The notes: generated by a model from the letters alone, not told the origin. Numbered from the stretch's first letter, positions 22,501 to 34,347 are shown. The stretch is 64,000 bases of DNA from Brienomyrus brachyistius (GCF_023856365.1 NC_064536.1:38432776-38496775), one strand, 5' to 3'. Made by a program: numbers and translations.

Positions 22501-24372
22501 CTCACAGGACGCGGCTCAGCTTGGGGCATCCCAGCTTGCGGAACGCGGCTCAGCTCGTGGCCTCTCAGCTCACGGCTTCCTAGCTCGCGACACGCAGCTC
22601 AGCCTGCGGCCTCCTCGCTCGCGCCACGCGGCTCAGCTCCGAGCCTCATTGCTCACGCCACGCGGCTCAGCTCATGGTCTTCCAGCTCATGCCACGCAGC
22701 TCTGTGCTCGGCCTCCTACCTCACGCCTTACTCGAGTGATCTGATGGCGGAAAATATTGCCCTCCAGAGATTGTATTATTTAATTTTAGCCGGGTTTCTA
22801 GGCACAAAATTCTCTAAATATCACTTTCTTAAAAAGGAGTCCGAGGAGTCTTTTATTTCGAGAAACGATTTATTAGTGTCTGATATTGACTGGGTCTGGC
22901 TACAGATGGCAGGAGAGGATGACAAATTGTTGGATGCTTTAGACTACGATTTCATCAATTTTTCAGGCCTCTTAGCTTGCGGGACACGGCTCAGACCACG
23001 GCTTCCTAGCTCATCGGTCATGGCTCAGCTCGCTGCCTCCTAGCTCACAGGACGCGGCTCAGCTTGGGGCATCCCAGCTTGCGGAACGCGGCTCAGCTCG
23101 TGGCCTCTCAGCTCACGGCTTCCTAGCTCGCGACACGCAGCTCAGCCTGCGGCCTCCTCGCTCGCGCCACGCGGCTCAGCTCCGAGCCTCATTGCTCACG
23201 CCACGCGGCTCAGCTCATGGTCTTCCAGCTCATGCCACGCAGCTCTGTGCTCGGCCTCCTACCTCACGCCTTCCTCGAGTGATCTGATGGCGGAAAATAT
23301 TGCCCTCCAGAGATTGTATTATTTAATTTTAGCCGGGTTTCTAGGCACAAAATTCTCTAAATATCACTTTCTTAAAAAGGAGTCCGAGGAGTCTTTTATT
23401 TCGAGAAACGATTTATTAGTGTCTGATATTGACTGGGTCTGGCTACAGATGGCAGGAGAGGATGACAAATTGTTGGATGCTTTAGACTACGATTTCAGCA
23501 ATTTTTCAGGCCTCTTAGCTTGCGGGACACGGCTCAGACCACGGCTTCCTAGCTCATCGGTCATGGCTCAGCTCGCTGCCTCCTAGCTCACAGGACGCGG
23601 CTCAGCTTGGGGCATCCCAGCTTGCGGAACGCGGCTCAGCTCGTGGCCTCTCAGCTCACGGCTTCCTAGCTCGCGACACGCAGCTCAGCCTGCGGCCTCC
23701 TCGCTCGCGCCACGCGGCTCAGCTCCGAGCCTCATTGCTCACGCCACGCGGCTCAGCTCATGGTCTTCCAGCTCATGCCACGCAGCTCTGTGCTCGGCCT
23801 CCTACCTCACGCCTTACTCGAGTGATCTGATGGCGGAAAATATTGCCCTCCAGAGATTGTATTATTTAATTTTAGCCGGGTTTCTAGGCACAAAATTCTC
23901 TAAATATCACTTTCTTAAAAAGGAGTCCGAGGAGTCTTTTATTTCGAGAAACGATTTATTAGTGTCTGATATTGACTGGGTCTGGCTACAGATGGCAGGA
24001 GAGGATGACAAATTGTTGGATGCTTTAGACTACGATTTCATCAATTTTTCAGGCCTCTTAGCTTGCGGGACACGGCTCAGACCACGGCTTCCTAGCTCAT
24101 CGGTCATGGCTCAGCTCGCTGCCTCCTAGCTCACAGGACGCGGCTCAGCTTGGGGCATCCCAGCTTGCGGAACGCGGCTCAGCTCGTGGCCTCTCAGCTC
24201 ACGGCTTCCTAGCTCGCGACACGCAGCTCAGCCTGCGGCCTCCTCGCTCGCGCCACGCGGCTCAGCTCAGAACCTCATTGCTCACGCCACGCGGCTCAGC
24301 TCATCGACTTCCAGCTCATGCCACGCAGCTCTGTTCACAGCCTCCTACCTCACGCCTTCCTCGAGTGATCTG
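22201..24372 (+). repeat. Dimer higher-order repeat, 1,086-bp period
   Basis: Monomers 22201 and 23287 have CAGCAATTTTTCAGG and monomers 22744 and 23830 have CATCAATTTTTCAGG. The GC-rich halves alternate in the same way: CGCCTTACTCGAG occurs before 22744 and 23830, and CGCCTTCCTCGAG elsewhere. The two dimers are almost identical. All four are stop-loss monomers. This is the most homogeneous stretch of the array. Confidence 0.88.
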
Positions 24373-24879
24373 ATGGCGGAAAAAATTGCCCTCCAGAGAT
24401 TGTATTATTTTATTTTAGCCGGGTTTCTAGGCACACAATTCTCTAAATATCACTTTCTTAACATGGAGTCCGAGGAGTCTTATTTCGAGAAAAGATTTAT
24501 TAGTGTCTGATATTGACTGGGTCTGGCTACAGGTGGCAGGAGAGGATGACAAATTGTTGGATGCTTTAGACTACGATTTCAGCAATGTTTGAGGCCTCTT
24601 AGCTTGCGGGACACGGCTCAGACCACGGCTTCCTAGCTCATCGGTCATGGCTCAGCTCGCTGCCTCCTAGCTCACAGGACGCGGCTCAGCTTGGGGCATC
24701 CCAGCTTGCGGAACGCGGCTCAGCTCGTGGCCTCTCAGCTCACGGCTTCCTAGCTCGCGACACGCAGCTCAGCTCAGAGCCTCATTGCTCACGCCACGCG
24801 GCTCAGCTCATGGTCTTCCAGCTCATGCCACGCAGCTCTGTGCTCGGCCTCCTACCTCACGCCTTCCTCGAGTGATCTG
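24373..24879 (+). repeat. 507-bp monomer: independent 34-bp loss plus 2-bp frameshift
   Basis: This monomer lacks a different 34-bp subrepeat from the 509-bp class. Near 24763 the sequence runs from CACGCAGCTCAG straight into CTCAGAGCCTC, omitting the unit that contains CCTGCGGCCTCC. It also has the 2-bp deletion in the coding half (TCTTATTTCG), so the 73-codon frame ends early. It additionally carries CACACAATTC and AACATGG. Two independent losses of exactly one subrepeat show that the 34-bp unit is an active step of length change. Confidence 0.88.
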
Positions 24880-27800
24880 ATGGCGGAAAATATTGCCCTC
24901 CAGAGATTGTATTATTTAATTTTAGCCGGGTTTCTAGGCACAAAATTCTCTAAATATCACTTTCTTAAAAAGGAGTCCGAGGAGTCTTTTATTTCGAGAA
25001 ACGATTTATTAGTGTCCGATATTGACTGGGTCTGGCTACAGATGGCAGGAGAGGATGACAAATTGTTGGATGCTTTAGACTACGATTTCAGCAATGTTTG
25101 AGGCCTCTTAGCTTGCGGGACACGGCTCAGACCACGGCTTCCTAGCTCATCGGTTATGGCTCAGCTCGCTGCCTCCTAGCTCACAGGACGCGGCTCAGCT
25201 TGGGGCATCCCAGCTTGCAGAACGCGGCTCAGCTCGTGGCCTCTCAGCTCACGGCTTTCTAGCTCGCATCACGCAGCTCAGCCTGCAGCCTCCTCGCTCG
25301 CGCCACGCGGCTCAGCTCAGAGCCTCATTGGTCACGCCACGCGGCTCAGCTCATGGTCTTCCAGCTGATGCCACGCAGCTCTGTTCACATCCTCCTACCT
25401 AACGCCTTCCTCGAGTGATCTGATGGCGGAAAAAATTGCCCTCCAGAGATCGTATTATTTTATTTTAGCCGGGTTTCTAGGCACAAAATTCTCTAAATAT
25501 CACTTTCTTAAAAAGGAGTCCGAGGAGTCTTTTATTTCGAGAAAATATTTATTAGTGTCTGATATTGACTGGGTCTGGCTACAGATGGCAGGAGAGGATG
25601 ACAAATTGTTGGATGCTTTAGACTACGATTTCAGCAATTTTTCAGGCCTCTTAGCTTGCGGGACACGGCTCAGACCACGGCTTCCTAGCTCATCGGTCAT
25701 GGCTCAGCTCGCTGCCTCCTAGCTCACAGGACGCGGCTCAGCTTGGGGCATCCCAGCTTGCGGAACGCGGCTCAGCTCGTGGCCTCTCAGCTCACGGCTT
25801 CCTAGCTCGCGACACGCAGCTCAGCCTGCGGCCTCCTCGCTCGCGCCACGCGGCTCAGCTCAGAGCCTCATTGCTCACGCCACGCGGCTTAGCTCATGGT
25901 CTTCCAGCTCATGCCACGCAGCTCTGTTCACATCCTCCTACCTCACGCTTTCGTCGAGTGATCTGATGGCGGAAAAAATTGCCCTCCAGAGATTGTATTA
26001 TTTTATTTTAGCCGGGTTTCTAGGCACAAAATTCTCTAAATATCACTTTCTTAAAAAGGAGTCCGAGGAGTCTTTTATTTCAAGAAAATATTTATTAGTG
26101 TCTGATATTGACTGGGTCTGGCTACAGATGGCAGGAGAGGATGACAAATTGTTGGATGCTTTAGACTACGATTTCAGCAATTTTTCAGGCCTCTTAGCTT
26201 GCGGGACACGGCTCAGACCACGGCTTCCTAGCTCATCGGTCATGGCTCAGCTCGCTGCCTCCTAGCTCACAGGACGCGGCTCAGCTTGGGGCATCCCAGC
26301 TTGCGGAACGCGGCTCAGCTCGTGGCCTCTCAGCTCACGGCTTCCTAGCTCGCGACACGCAGCTCAGCCTGCGGCCTCCTCGCTCGCGCCACGCGGCTCA
26401 GCTCAGAGCCTCATTGCTCACGCCACGCGGCTCAGCTCATGGTCTTCCAGCTCATGCCACGCAGCTCTGTTCACATCCTCCTACCTCACGCTTTCCTCGA
26501 GTGATCTGATGGCGGAAAAAATTGCCCTCCAGAGATTGTATTATTTTATTTTAGCCGGGTTTCTAGGCACAAAATTCTCTAAATATCACTTTCTTAAAAA
26601 GGAGTCCGAGGAGTCTTTTATTTCGAGAAAATATTTATTAGTGTCTGATATTGACTGGGTCTGGCTACAGATGGCAGGAGAGGATGACAAATTGTTGAAT
26701 GCTTTAGACTACGATTTCAGCATTGTTTGAGGCCTCTTAGCTTGCGGGACACGGCTCAGACCACGGCTTCCTAGCTCATCGGTCATGGCTCAGCTCGCTG
26801 CCTCCTAGCTCACAGGACGCGGCTCAGCTTGGGGCATCCCAGCTTGCGGAACGCGGCTCAGCTCGTGGCCTCTCAGCTCACGGCTTCCTAGCTCGCGACA
26901 CGCAGCTCAGCCTGCGGCCTCCTCGCTTGCGCCACGCGGCTCAGCTCAGAGCCTCATTGCTCACGCCACGCGGCTCAGCTCATGGTCTTCCAGCTCATGC
27001 CACGCAGCTCTGTTCACATCCTCCTACCTCACGCTTTCCTCGAGTGATCTGATGGCGGAAAAAATTGCCCTCCAGAGATTGTATTATTTTATTTTAGCCG
27101 GGTTTCTAGGCACAAAATTCTCTAAATATCACTTTCTTAAAAAGGAGTCCGAGGAGTCTTTTATTTCGAGAAAATATTTATTAGTGTCTGATATTGACTG
27201 GGTCTGGCTACAGATGGCAGGAGAGGATGACAAATTGTTGAATGCTTTAGACTACGATTTCAGCATTGTTTGAGGCCTCTTAGCTTGCGGGACACGGCTC
27301 AGACCACGGCTTCCTAGCTCATCGGTCATGGCTCAGCTCGCTGCCTCCTAGCTCACAGGACGCGGCTCAGCTTGGGGCATCCCAGCTTGCGGAACGCGGC
27401 TCAGCTCGTGGCCTCTCAGCTCACGGCTTCCTAGCTCGCGACACGCAGCTCAGCCAGCGGCCTCCTCGCTCGCGCCACGCGGCTCAGCTCAGAATCTCAT
27501 TGCTCACGCCACGCGGCTCAGCTCATGGACTTCCAGCTCATGCCACGCAGCTCTGTTCACAGCCTCCTACCTCACGCCTTCCTCGAGTGATCTGATGGCG
27601 GAAAAAAATGCCCTCCAGAGATTGTATTATTTTATTTTAGCCGGGTTTCTAGGCACACAATTCTCTAAATATCACTTTCTTAAAATGGAGTCCGAGGAGT
27701 CTTATTTCGAGAAAAGATTTATTAGTGTCTGATATTGACTGGGTCTTGCTACAGGTGGCAGGAGAGGATGACAAATTGTTGGATGCTTTAGACTACGATT

Positions 27801-28357
27801 TCAGCAATGTTTGAGGCCTCTTAGCTTGCGGGACACGGCTCAGACCACGGCTTCCTAGCTCATCGGTCATGGCTCAGTTCGCTGCCTCCTAGCTCACAGG
27901 ACGCGGCTCAGCTTGGGGCATCCCAGCTTGCGGAACGCGGCTCAGCTCGTGGCCTCTCAGCTCACGGCTTCCTAGCTCGCGACACGCAGCTCAGCCTGCG
28001 GCCTCCTCGCTCGCGCCACGTGGGTCAGCTCCGAGCCTCATTGCTCACGGCACGCGGCTCAGCTCATGGTCTTCCAGCTCATGCCACGCAGCTCTGTTCA
28101 CATCCTCCTACCTCACGCCTTCCTCGAGTGATCTGATGGCGGAAAAAATTGCCCTCCAGAGATTGTATTATTTTATTTTAGCCGGGTTTCTAGGCACAAA
28201 ATTCTCTAAATATCACTTTCTTAAAAAGGAGTCCGAGGAGTCTTTTATTTCGAGAAAATATTTATTAGTGTCTGATATTGACTGGGTCTGGCTACAGATG
28301 GCAGGAGAGGATGACAAATTGTTGGATGCTTTAGACTACGATTTCAGCAATGTTTGA

Positions 28358-28560
28358 GGTCTGAGTCTGACTTGGTCTCACTCCAGAAGGCAGGAGAGGA
28401 TGACAAATTGTTGGTTATATTAAAGCTATATTTATTATTTAATCATATTTGGCATTTTAATTTCATTAAATGGATGTTCTTTGTATTAGATATTTTCTAT
28501 GTGAGAAATAAATTTCATTTTGTTGTTTTATCATAGTTTTTTTATTGTTTTAATTAAGAA
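28358..28560 (+). other. Right array junction: degenerate copy of the frame's end, then AT-rich tail with AATAAA
   Basis: After the TGA at 28355-28357, the GC-rich half does not follow. Instead, 28358-28415 is a diverged second copy of the coding segment just upstream, including a perfect AGGCAGGAGAGGATGACAAA core. It then leaves the repeat at TTGGTTATATT. The following DNA is AT-rich and holds the polyadenylation signal AATAAA at 28507-28512. An open frame runs on to 28536, but it mostly reads low-complexity DNA. This junction may preserve part of the founder sequence from which the array grew. There is no direct evidence of transcription. Confidence 0.6.
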
Positions 28561-28619
28561 TCCAAAGCTCGTAGTGCTATGGAACCTTATTGTTTTTCGT
28601 AGGATTTGTTTTTATTTTT

Positions 28620-30960
28620 CTTCCCTAAATCTGAATGGGCAGCCTAAACTGTAAGACCTCGGCCGACCAAATTCGGCAGGAAGATGTCAATTCCTACCCA
28701 CTATTCAGACTGTCTGACCCAAGTCTGTCAGCCAGATGAGCCCAACACGTTTTGGTTGATATCTCCTGTCCTGTTAGTCCTACAATCGAAATTCCGATAC
28801 AGACAGCCTTGCCCTACCAACTTGCCATTTGGACTATGAAGCTCCACCTACTTAGATTTTTTGCTAATTTGCATAATTTGGAAATCCTACTTCTGCCTTA
28901 AAGTCTGACCAAATCAGACAAATGAGGTGTCAAACTGATCAGTCCTCTGAGCTGATGAACATATATAAAAAAGCATGATATTTCTGTATGATACGGCCAT
29001 TAGCCATGACCAAATTTGAAATGCTAACCCCATGTTCCATTCTGGGGACACCAAACAAAGCGGGCTGCATTTAGTCAATAGGGGGCGCTACAAATGCCTA
29101 CTTCCAATATCTCCTGAACTGCTTTGCCTATCCAAAGGAAATTTGGCACATGTGTACTATGGCCAAACCTGAGGTCAAACCCGTAATATGATAGTCATAA
29201 GTCATACAATGGTGGCCATAATTAGCCAATGAAAATCAAGCATGCATTTCACAGGCTAGCAATCACCAATCTCAACTAAATCTGGATGATCCATGTGATT
29301 ACAGACCCTGACCTCACCCTGGTAAGAGCACCCTTGTCTGCCAGATGAGAGCGCTACAGCAACAACTTTTGCCGTTTCTGCCTATTTCTCCAGAACTGTC
29401 AAGCATACAGTTGACATTTATTGCCAAGCCAATTCAGTATGTCAAGCCAAATCAAACAACATGTAGAACTTAGTTCTCCATATTTGCACTTTTGCATGAT
29501 TCAGGTAGGTCTGATAACAGGACTTTTCGTTAACCTCCTAGAATTTTCATCCAACCTACATACATCTGGTATCATTCAAATCAGGAGACAGTCCTCATAA
29601 ATAATTACTCAAAAAATCCTAAAGTTTCTGTAAAGTATGGCAACCAGCCACACTCACACCATACAGGTGGCACGCCCATTTCAATCAGACAGCTGTATCT
29701 CAGGCCTGTCTCAGCCAATCACTACCAAACTTGAATAAATCCTGTTAGGACAGTAGTGGGGGTAGGCCCTCCAAATCTGGTGCCAAACGGTCAAACGGGG
29801 GTGGCACAGCAATTTAACATGTGTCTCTAAACCTGCAAAATCAGTGAAACTGACATTTTCCTCATTCTGTTCTACTGACATATTAATAGTCAAAATTCTT
29901 TGTACTGCAAGTTCTGTGAGTCCTGCCAAATCAAGATATATGTACTGTCCAATGACAGTGATTTGCTTTCCCTCATGATGTTTAAAAACTCAATAAATGC
30001 CATATTCCTACAATTCCTACAATGTACACCCCACCTAGGTCATTCTGGTCTCAGGTCAATTATGACACTGCCCTTATGGATGATTCATAAAATAACTTGA
30101 CCTGCCTGTACAGTATGGCCACCAGCCACAACCAACCCTGCACCATTTCCATACTCATTTCAATCAGGTGTCTTTATCTCAGGCATGCTTCAACCAATCC
30201 TCACCAAATTTGACCGACTAATGTAGCACGAGACCACATGTTTGGTGCCAATCGGTCAAACAGAGGCGCTAAGGCCACTGTCTATAAATGTCTAACACCC
30301 ACCATAGCAAATTCAGCTGAAATGTCTTTATTTCTCATAGAACCTTCAATGATACTTCAGGCTGTGTACACTGCAGCAATTGGAATTTTTAAATAAATTG
30401 GCCAGCAGGTGGAGTCAGTGCACCATTTATAAAATTCAATTCAATACTATCAGCCGTCCTCTTGTCTAAATGAACAGCCTAGAACAGGATACAGCATGAT
30501 ATTACTGCTGTTACATGCAGCAGTCCCGCAACTCAGCACTTTGTTAATAATATACAACACAGCCTATGTTTACACAAGCAGTATAAACAAAGCAACCCTG
30601 TAAGATCTAGACTTATCAGACCAGGTATGAAGGTGCCTAAATCTACCAACTAGTCAGACCATCAGACGCCTAACCATGCATTCAGTCAAGCTCAGGCACT
30701 CCACCACTGGGTTCTACATTCTGTCCTACATTTGCTGACCTTTTAGACCAACACTCAACAATCTCCATCCTCATTTCTACCTACTATTCAGACTATCTGA
30801 CCCAAACAAGTCCTGTTCTGTCGGCCATCTGCTGACCTATAGTTCTGTTTGACTTTCTAGTACGCTCCTCTACTGTTTGTCCTACCAAGACGACCATCTT
30901 ACGCTTTGGACCCGTTCCTTACTGCCTGCAGTTGTATTTTGATTTGTGTTTTTACTATCA
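28620..30960. repeat. Composite ancient repeat block with internal duplications
   Basis: No gene is visible, but the block is internally repetitive. About 180 bp at 29621-29805 recurs, diverged, at 30090-30275. Both have a stretch starting near GTATGGC(A/C)ACCAGCCACA, then CATTTCAATCAG, then TCTCAGGC, then TGGTGCCAA(A/T)CGGTCAAAC. A fainter third copy starts near 28985 (TACGGCCATTAGCCATGACC), and GGGGGCGCTAC lies at about 29080. The outer edges also match: CTA(C)CACTATTCAGACTGTCTGACCC-type sequence at 28694-28725 and 30777-30810. The phrasing of the motifs (gggggcgct, aaatttggcac) is typical of widespread fish interspersed repeats. Class unknown. Confidence 0.55.
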
Positions 30961-31014
30961 TTCTTCATATTAGGTCTTGATAATCGGTAGGTTAAGATAT
31001 GCATTGTTGTCATG

Positions 31015-31189
31015 ACCGAGAGGTTCTGGCATGGGGGCGAGGGATTTATTAACAAAAACCAAAAACATGGAGAACACTACAAAACAAAAAGGACCACTAA
31101 AGTAACTAAGAGAACAAAATGATCTACAAAGTGAAACTAGCTGCACAGGAACAGGCAGGGATTAAAAACATCAGAAACCACTGGCAGAA
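31015..31189. repeat. Fragment of an interspersed fish-type repeat before the minisatellite
   Basis: The segment GGTTCTGGCATGGGGGCGAG, then a GATTTATTAACA stretch and a run of AAAACCAAAAACATGG, resembles repeat sequence I associate with fish genomes. It leads directly into the minisatellite. No coding content is seen. Assignment is by impression only. Confidence 0.35.
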
Positions 31190-31976
31190 AGAACATCAGC
31201 AGCACCAAGAACAATAGCAACAGCAAGAAAATCAGCAAAAGCAAGAACATCAGCAGCAGCAAGAACATCAGCAGCACCAAGAACATCAGTAAGAACATCA
31301 TCAGCAGCAAAGAACATCAGCAAGAAAAGCAGCAGTAGCGGATGAACATCAGCAGCAACAAGAACATCAGCAGCACCAAGAACACCATCAAGAACATCAG
31401 CAGCACCAAGAACATCACCAAGAAGATTAGCAGCAGCAAGAACATCAGCAGCAACAAAGAACATCAGCAGCAGCAAGAACATCATCAGCAGCAAATAACA
31501 CCAGCATGAAGATCAGCAGCAGCAAATAACATCAGCACAGAACATCAGCAGCAACAAAGAACATCAGCAGCAGCAAGAACATCATCAGCAGCAAATAACA
31601 CCAGCATGAAGATCAGCAGCAGCAAATAACACCAGCATGAAGATCAGCAGCAACAAAGAACATCAGCAAGAACATCTGCAGCAGCAAGAACATCCGCAGC
31701 AGCAAAGAACATCAGCAGCAGCAAGAACATCCGCAGCAGCAAAGAACATCAGCAGCAGCAAGAACATCATCAGCAGCAAAGAACATCAGCACAGAACATG
31801 AGCAGCAGCAAAGAACATAAGCAAGAACATCTGCAGCAGCAAGAACATCCGCAGCAGCAAAGAACATCATCAGCAGCAAATAACATCAGCAAAGAACATC
31901 AGCAGCAGCAAGAACATCCGCAGAAACAAGAACATTCGCAGCAGCAAGAACATCAGCAGCAACAACAAATATATTA
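31190..31976. repeat. Minisatellite of AAGAACATCAGCAGCAGC type
   Basis: About 790 bp consist of reshuffled trinucleotide blocks: AGC, AAC, ATC, AAG and AAA. The commonest unit is 15-18 bp (AAGAACATCAGCAGCAGC). Larger blocks of about 70 bp, including CACCAGCATGAAGATCAGC, recur at about 31500-31660. Nearly all unit lengths are multiples of three, which leaves long open frames on both strands, for example 31171-31494 on the minus strand. I take these as a by-product and do not call a protein. Confidence 0.85.
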
Positions 31977-32289
31977 GTGATTTTATTTTTTATCATCTTA
32001 TTTTTTATCTTTATATTTTTTATCATTTTTTTTCTCTTAGCTTATTTGAATTATTTTAATTTATTTCATATTATCATTCTTCTTATCAGGTCTTTCCTTT
32101 TTGATTAATAAAAATATGGGAGGAATCCATTGAAATATAGGGACAGCAAGTCCATGCACACAATGTTGGGGTCGGTAAGGATCCCGTGATATTGCAGCTG
32201 CAAAGTAAAATCACTAGATACTAAAACGCGGCAGCGGAGCCCCAGACATTCACCATGTCCAACTGAACTTTTCTAAGACTAAGCAGAAC

Positions 32290-32660
32290 ATTTGGTACTC
32301 AATCAGACGAAATACGCCAAAGATACAACTTCGTCTGTCTTCATTGGCTCCATATATATAGGCGCTTGCAACATGATTAGTTTAATGAAACAGCACCTAC
32401 CGGCATTCGATCCCTCGATGGTCAGCATGCCAACCTCACCCGCTGATCCTAATGTCTTCTGTTTGAGTCCAATGTCCCGATCCAGTCATGGATATAGCCC
32501 ACAGCACAGCTCACATACTTTTTCCATCTTCATCCGATCCGTTCAAAACTAAGAAGTCTGGTATTCAGTCAGCCCAAACGCTCCAATGATACACCGTACC
32601 TTGTCTCTCTTCACTGGCTCTCTGTAGATGCTGGCACCAAGTTCAGAGTAATGGAATGGC
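32290..32660 (+). pseudogene. Two tandem relics of a LINE reverse-transcriptase C-terminus
   Basis: Two short stretches read like the region after the reverse-transcriptase core of fish non-LTR elements, where the motif SLHWLPV is typical. One is at about 32305-32360 (QTKYAKDTT...SVFIGSIYI). The other is at about 32550-32650 (SQPKRSNDTP..VSLHWLSVDAGTKF). They are about 255 bp apart and similar at the DNA level (CTCTCTTCACTGGCTC against GTCTTCATTGGCTC). Stops and frame changes break both. Whether this was a tandem duplication or two insertions cannot be told by eye. Confidence 0.4.
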
Positions 32661-33414
32661 ACCTAACTATAAGTACTTCCACCCACCTACTGTACGTCCT
32701 GTCCCTCTGTGGCCAGAGGACCGCGTGACGTAGAAGTTCTAGAACTGCGTCAACACAGCTGCCCTTCATATCGCGATTAAACCCGATAGCCAATGAGAAA
32801 CGGGATTACGTAAGTACAGGGTAAACTTGCAAAATATACACGTTTCACCGCCCTTTTAAATAAAAACAGAAATGCAGTCCATATGTAAGTTTATTTTACC
32901 ACTGCTTTGACCATGCAATTATTAACTGAATATAAACATGGGTCGCTTAGAAATTCACAAAAAAAAAAACTGTACTAACCGGTAAAAGTAATTTTAGTAG
33001 CAGCAGCTAGTCGCCTTATTAATCGTTTCCTCCCACTTATTTTCATCTATTTACTATTTTGCATAAAAAGACAGATCGATATCATTTGAAACTAAGCATC
33101 CAATCAGAATCCCCCAGTCCCACTCTGTTTTCCGGTGCCCCGTATTTCCGAAGTCCCGTATTTCTTTAGATTGACAGCAGCATCCCTACTCCTACTAATA
33201 GTAATTGTTCTGTTATCAGTGTATTATATTCTAATTAATTCAATGTGTTAGCTGTGAAAGTTTATTCCTTTGCTCGTTTGACGCCTAATTCAAAACCGCG
33301 TCTGCGAATCGGTCCTTGTTTAATGATGTCATGGGTAGGAGCCCAAATTGTTGTAGTCACGAGGTAGGGACTCGAGTTGTCCGTCTTTTACAGCTTGTTA
33401 GTCTTTGAAGGGAT

Positions 33415-33780
33415 TAGCCTTTGTTGTGTCGTAATTGTTAATGTTACTGGTTACATTTCCTTATTGTTGCGCGTGTGTTTACCCGTGTCTTGTGTGTACC
33501 CTGTCCGATCCTCCTGTGTAATTATCTTACGCAAATCTCCCATCATGTACGCGTCTTACAGTTCGGCGTCTGACAACCTTGTGTTTCCTGTATGTAATTG
33601 GTTGGATGCGCTTTGCATGTCTGATGTAATTCTTTTCAGGGCGGCTAATATAGAGCGTGTTGCTCTCCGCCCAGCGGGTCTCCTTGTTTTTTTCTGCTTC
33701 TACGTTGCATCGGTACGCCAGACGCTGCATTATGTAATTTGAACTGCACTTTACATTTTTATTAATAAGCGCCTTCTGAG
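33415..33780 (+). repeat. Interspersed repeat, plus-oriented copy (partner at 53.94-54.16 kb)
   Basis: The stretch with CGTGTCTTGTGTGTACCCTG, CCGATCCTC, AAATCTCCCATCATGT and GTCTGACAACCTTGTGTTTC aligns collinearly with the reverse complement of 53975-54160. Open frames here on both strands are broken and not conserved between the two copies, so I do not call a gene. The repeat may be a fragment of a non-autonomous DNA transposon, because its partner lies between short inverted termini. Confidence 0.6.
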
Positions 33781-34347
33781 TTTCCGCAATATTGTTTATT
33801 TAGTACGAATGCTATTTTTGTAAAGATACCAAATAGCATCGTGATTAGCAAGCTTAATTTCTACACCAATGGTGCCTTGATTGTTGCTGCCTATCATTTA
33901 ATAGACATTGTATGCTTATTTCTCCGTCTTACCCTTCAACTGGTATCAGTAAAGGAGTGAATTCAGACCTTTTCAACGTGGTCCTTGGGGAGGAGTTTAA
34001 TCTGACTGTCGACTCCAGCAAGGCACTGGATGTAAATCTTTTAAAAATGTATATGTCCATGCCGCTGAAATGAGCCTTGCATATTGCAAGTTGGACCCAA
34101 ATCATCTGAGTGAATTTCAATTTGGTATTTGTAAAGCTGGCCTATCCAGCCATGCAAAAGGCTAAACTTCTTAACTGTATGCAGTGGTGTAAAATTCAGC
34201 TTTCTTACTTTTGACATGAATTAACTTACATTAATTAATTAAGATACATATCACCCATTCATGCTTCCTAGCTTTTCCAGCACTGGAATGAAAATGATGC
34301 AAAACTTAATTAAAGCAGATGTTCACTGAACAGCTGTTGCCATCCCA

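Larger units (their letters stand above)
1..28357 (+). repeat. 543-bp satellite array, 53 monomers, open at left edge
   Basis: A head-to-tail array fills the first 28.36 kb without interruption. Taking the start codon of the conserved frame as the register, monomers begin at 52, 593, 1136, 1679, 2222, 2765, 3308, 3851, 4360, 4903, 5446, 5989, 6532, 7075, 7618, 8127, 8670, 9213, 9756, 10299, 10842, 11385, 11894, 12437, 12980, 13523, 14066, 14607, 15148, 15691, 16234, 16777, 17318, 17861, 18404, 18947, 19490, 20033, 20574, 21117, 21658, 22201, 22744, 23287, 23830, 24373, 24880, 25423, 25966, 26509, 27052, 27595 and 28136. The usual step is 543 bp. Steps of 541 reflect a 2-bp deletion in the coding half, steps of 509 the loss of one 34-bp subrepeat, and the 507 step both. 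Each monomer has an AT-rich 222-bp half and a GC-rich half of about 321 bp. The last monomer (28136) lacks its GC-rich half. Copies differ at only a few positions. I do not recognise the family. Confidence 0.98.

Noticed and set aside
1..28357. CRISPR-like array or rDNA spacer
   Set aside because: Repeats are long, directly adjacent and without unique spacers, and no rRNA sequence is seen. The remaining window is clearly eukaryotic.
31171..31494. Leu/Val/Ala-rich 107-codon frame on the minus strand
   Set aside because: It is an antisense reading of a trinucleotide-phased minisatellite.
33377..33742. 121-codon Val/Cys-rich open frame on the plus strand and a basic 67-codon frame opposite
   Set aside because: The region is a repeat shared with 53975-54160, where the frame is not preserved.
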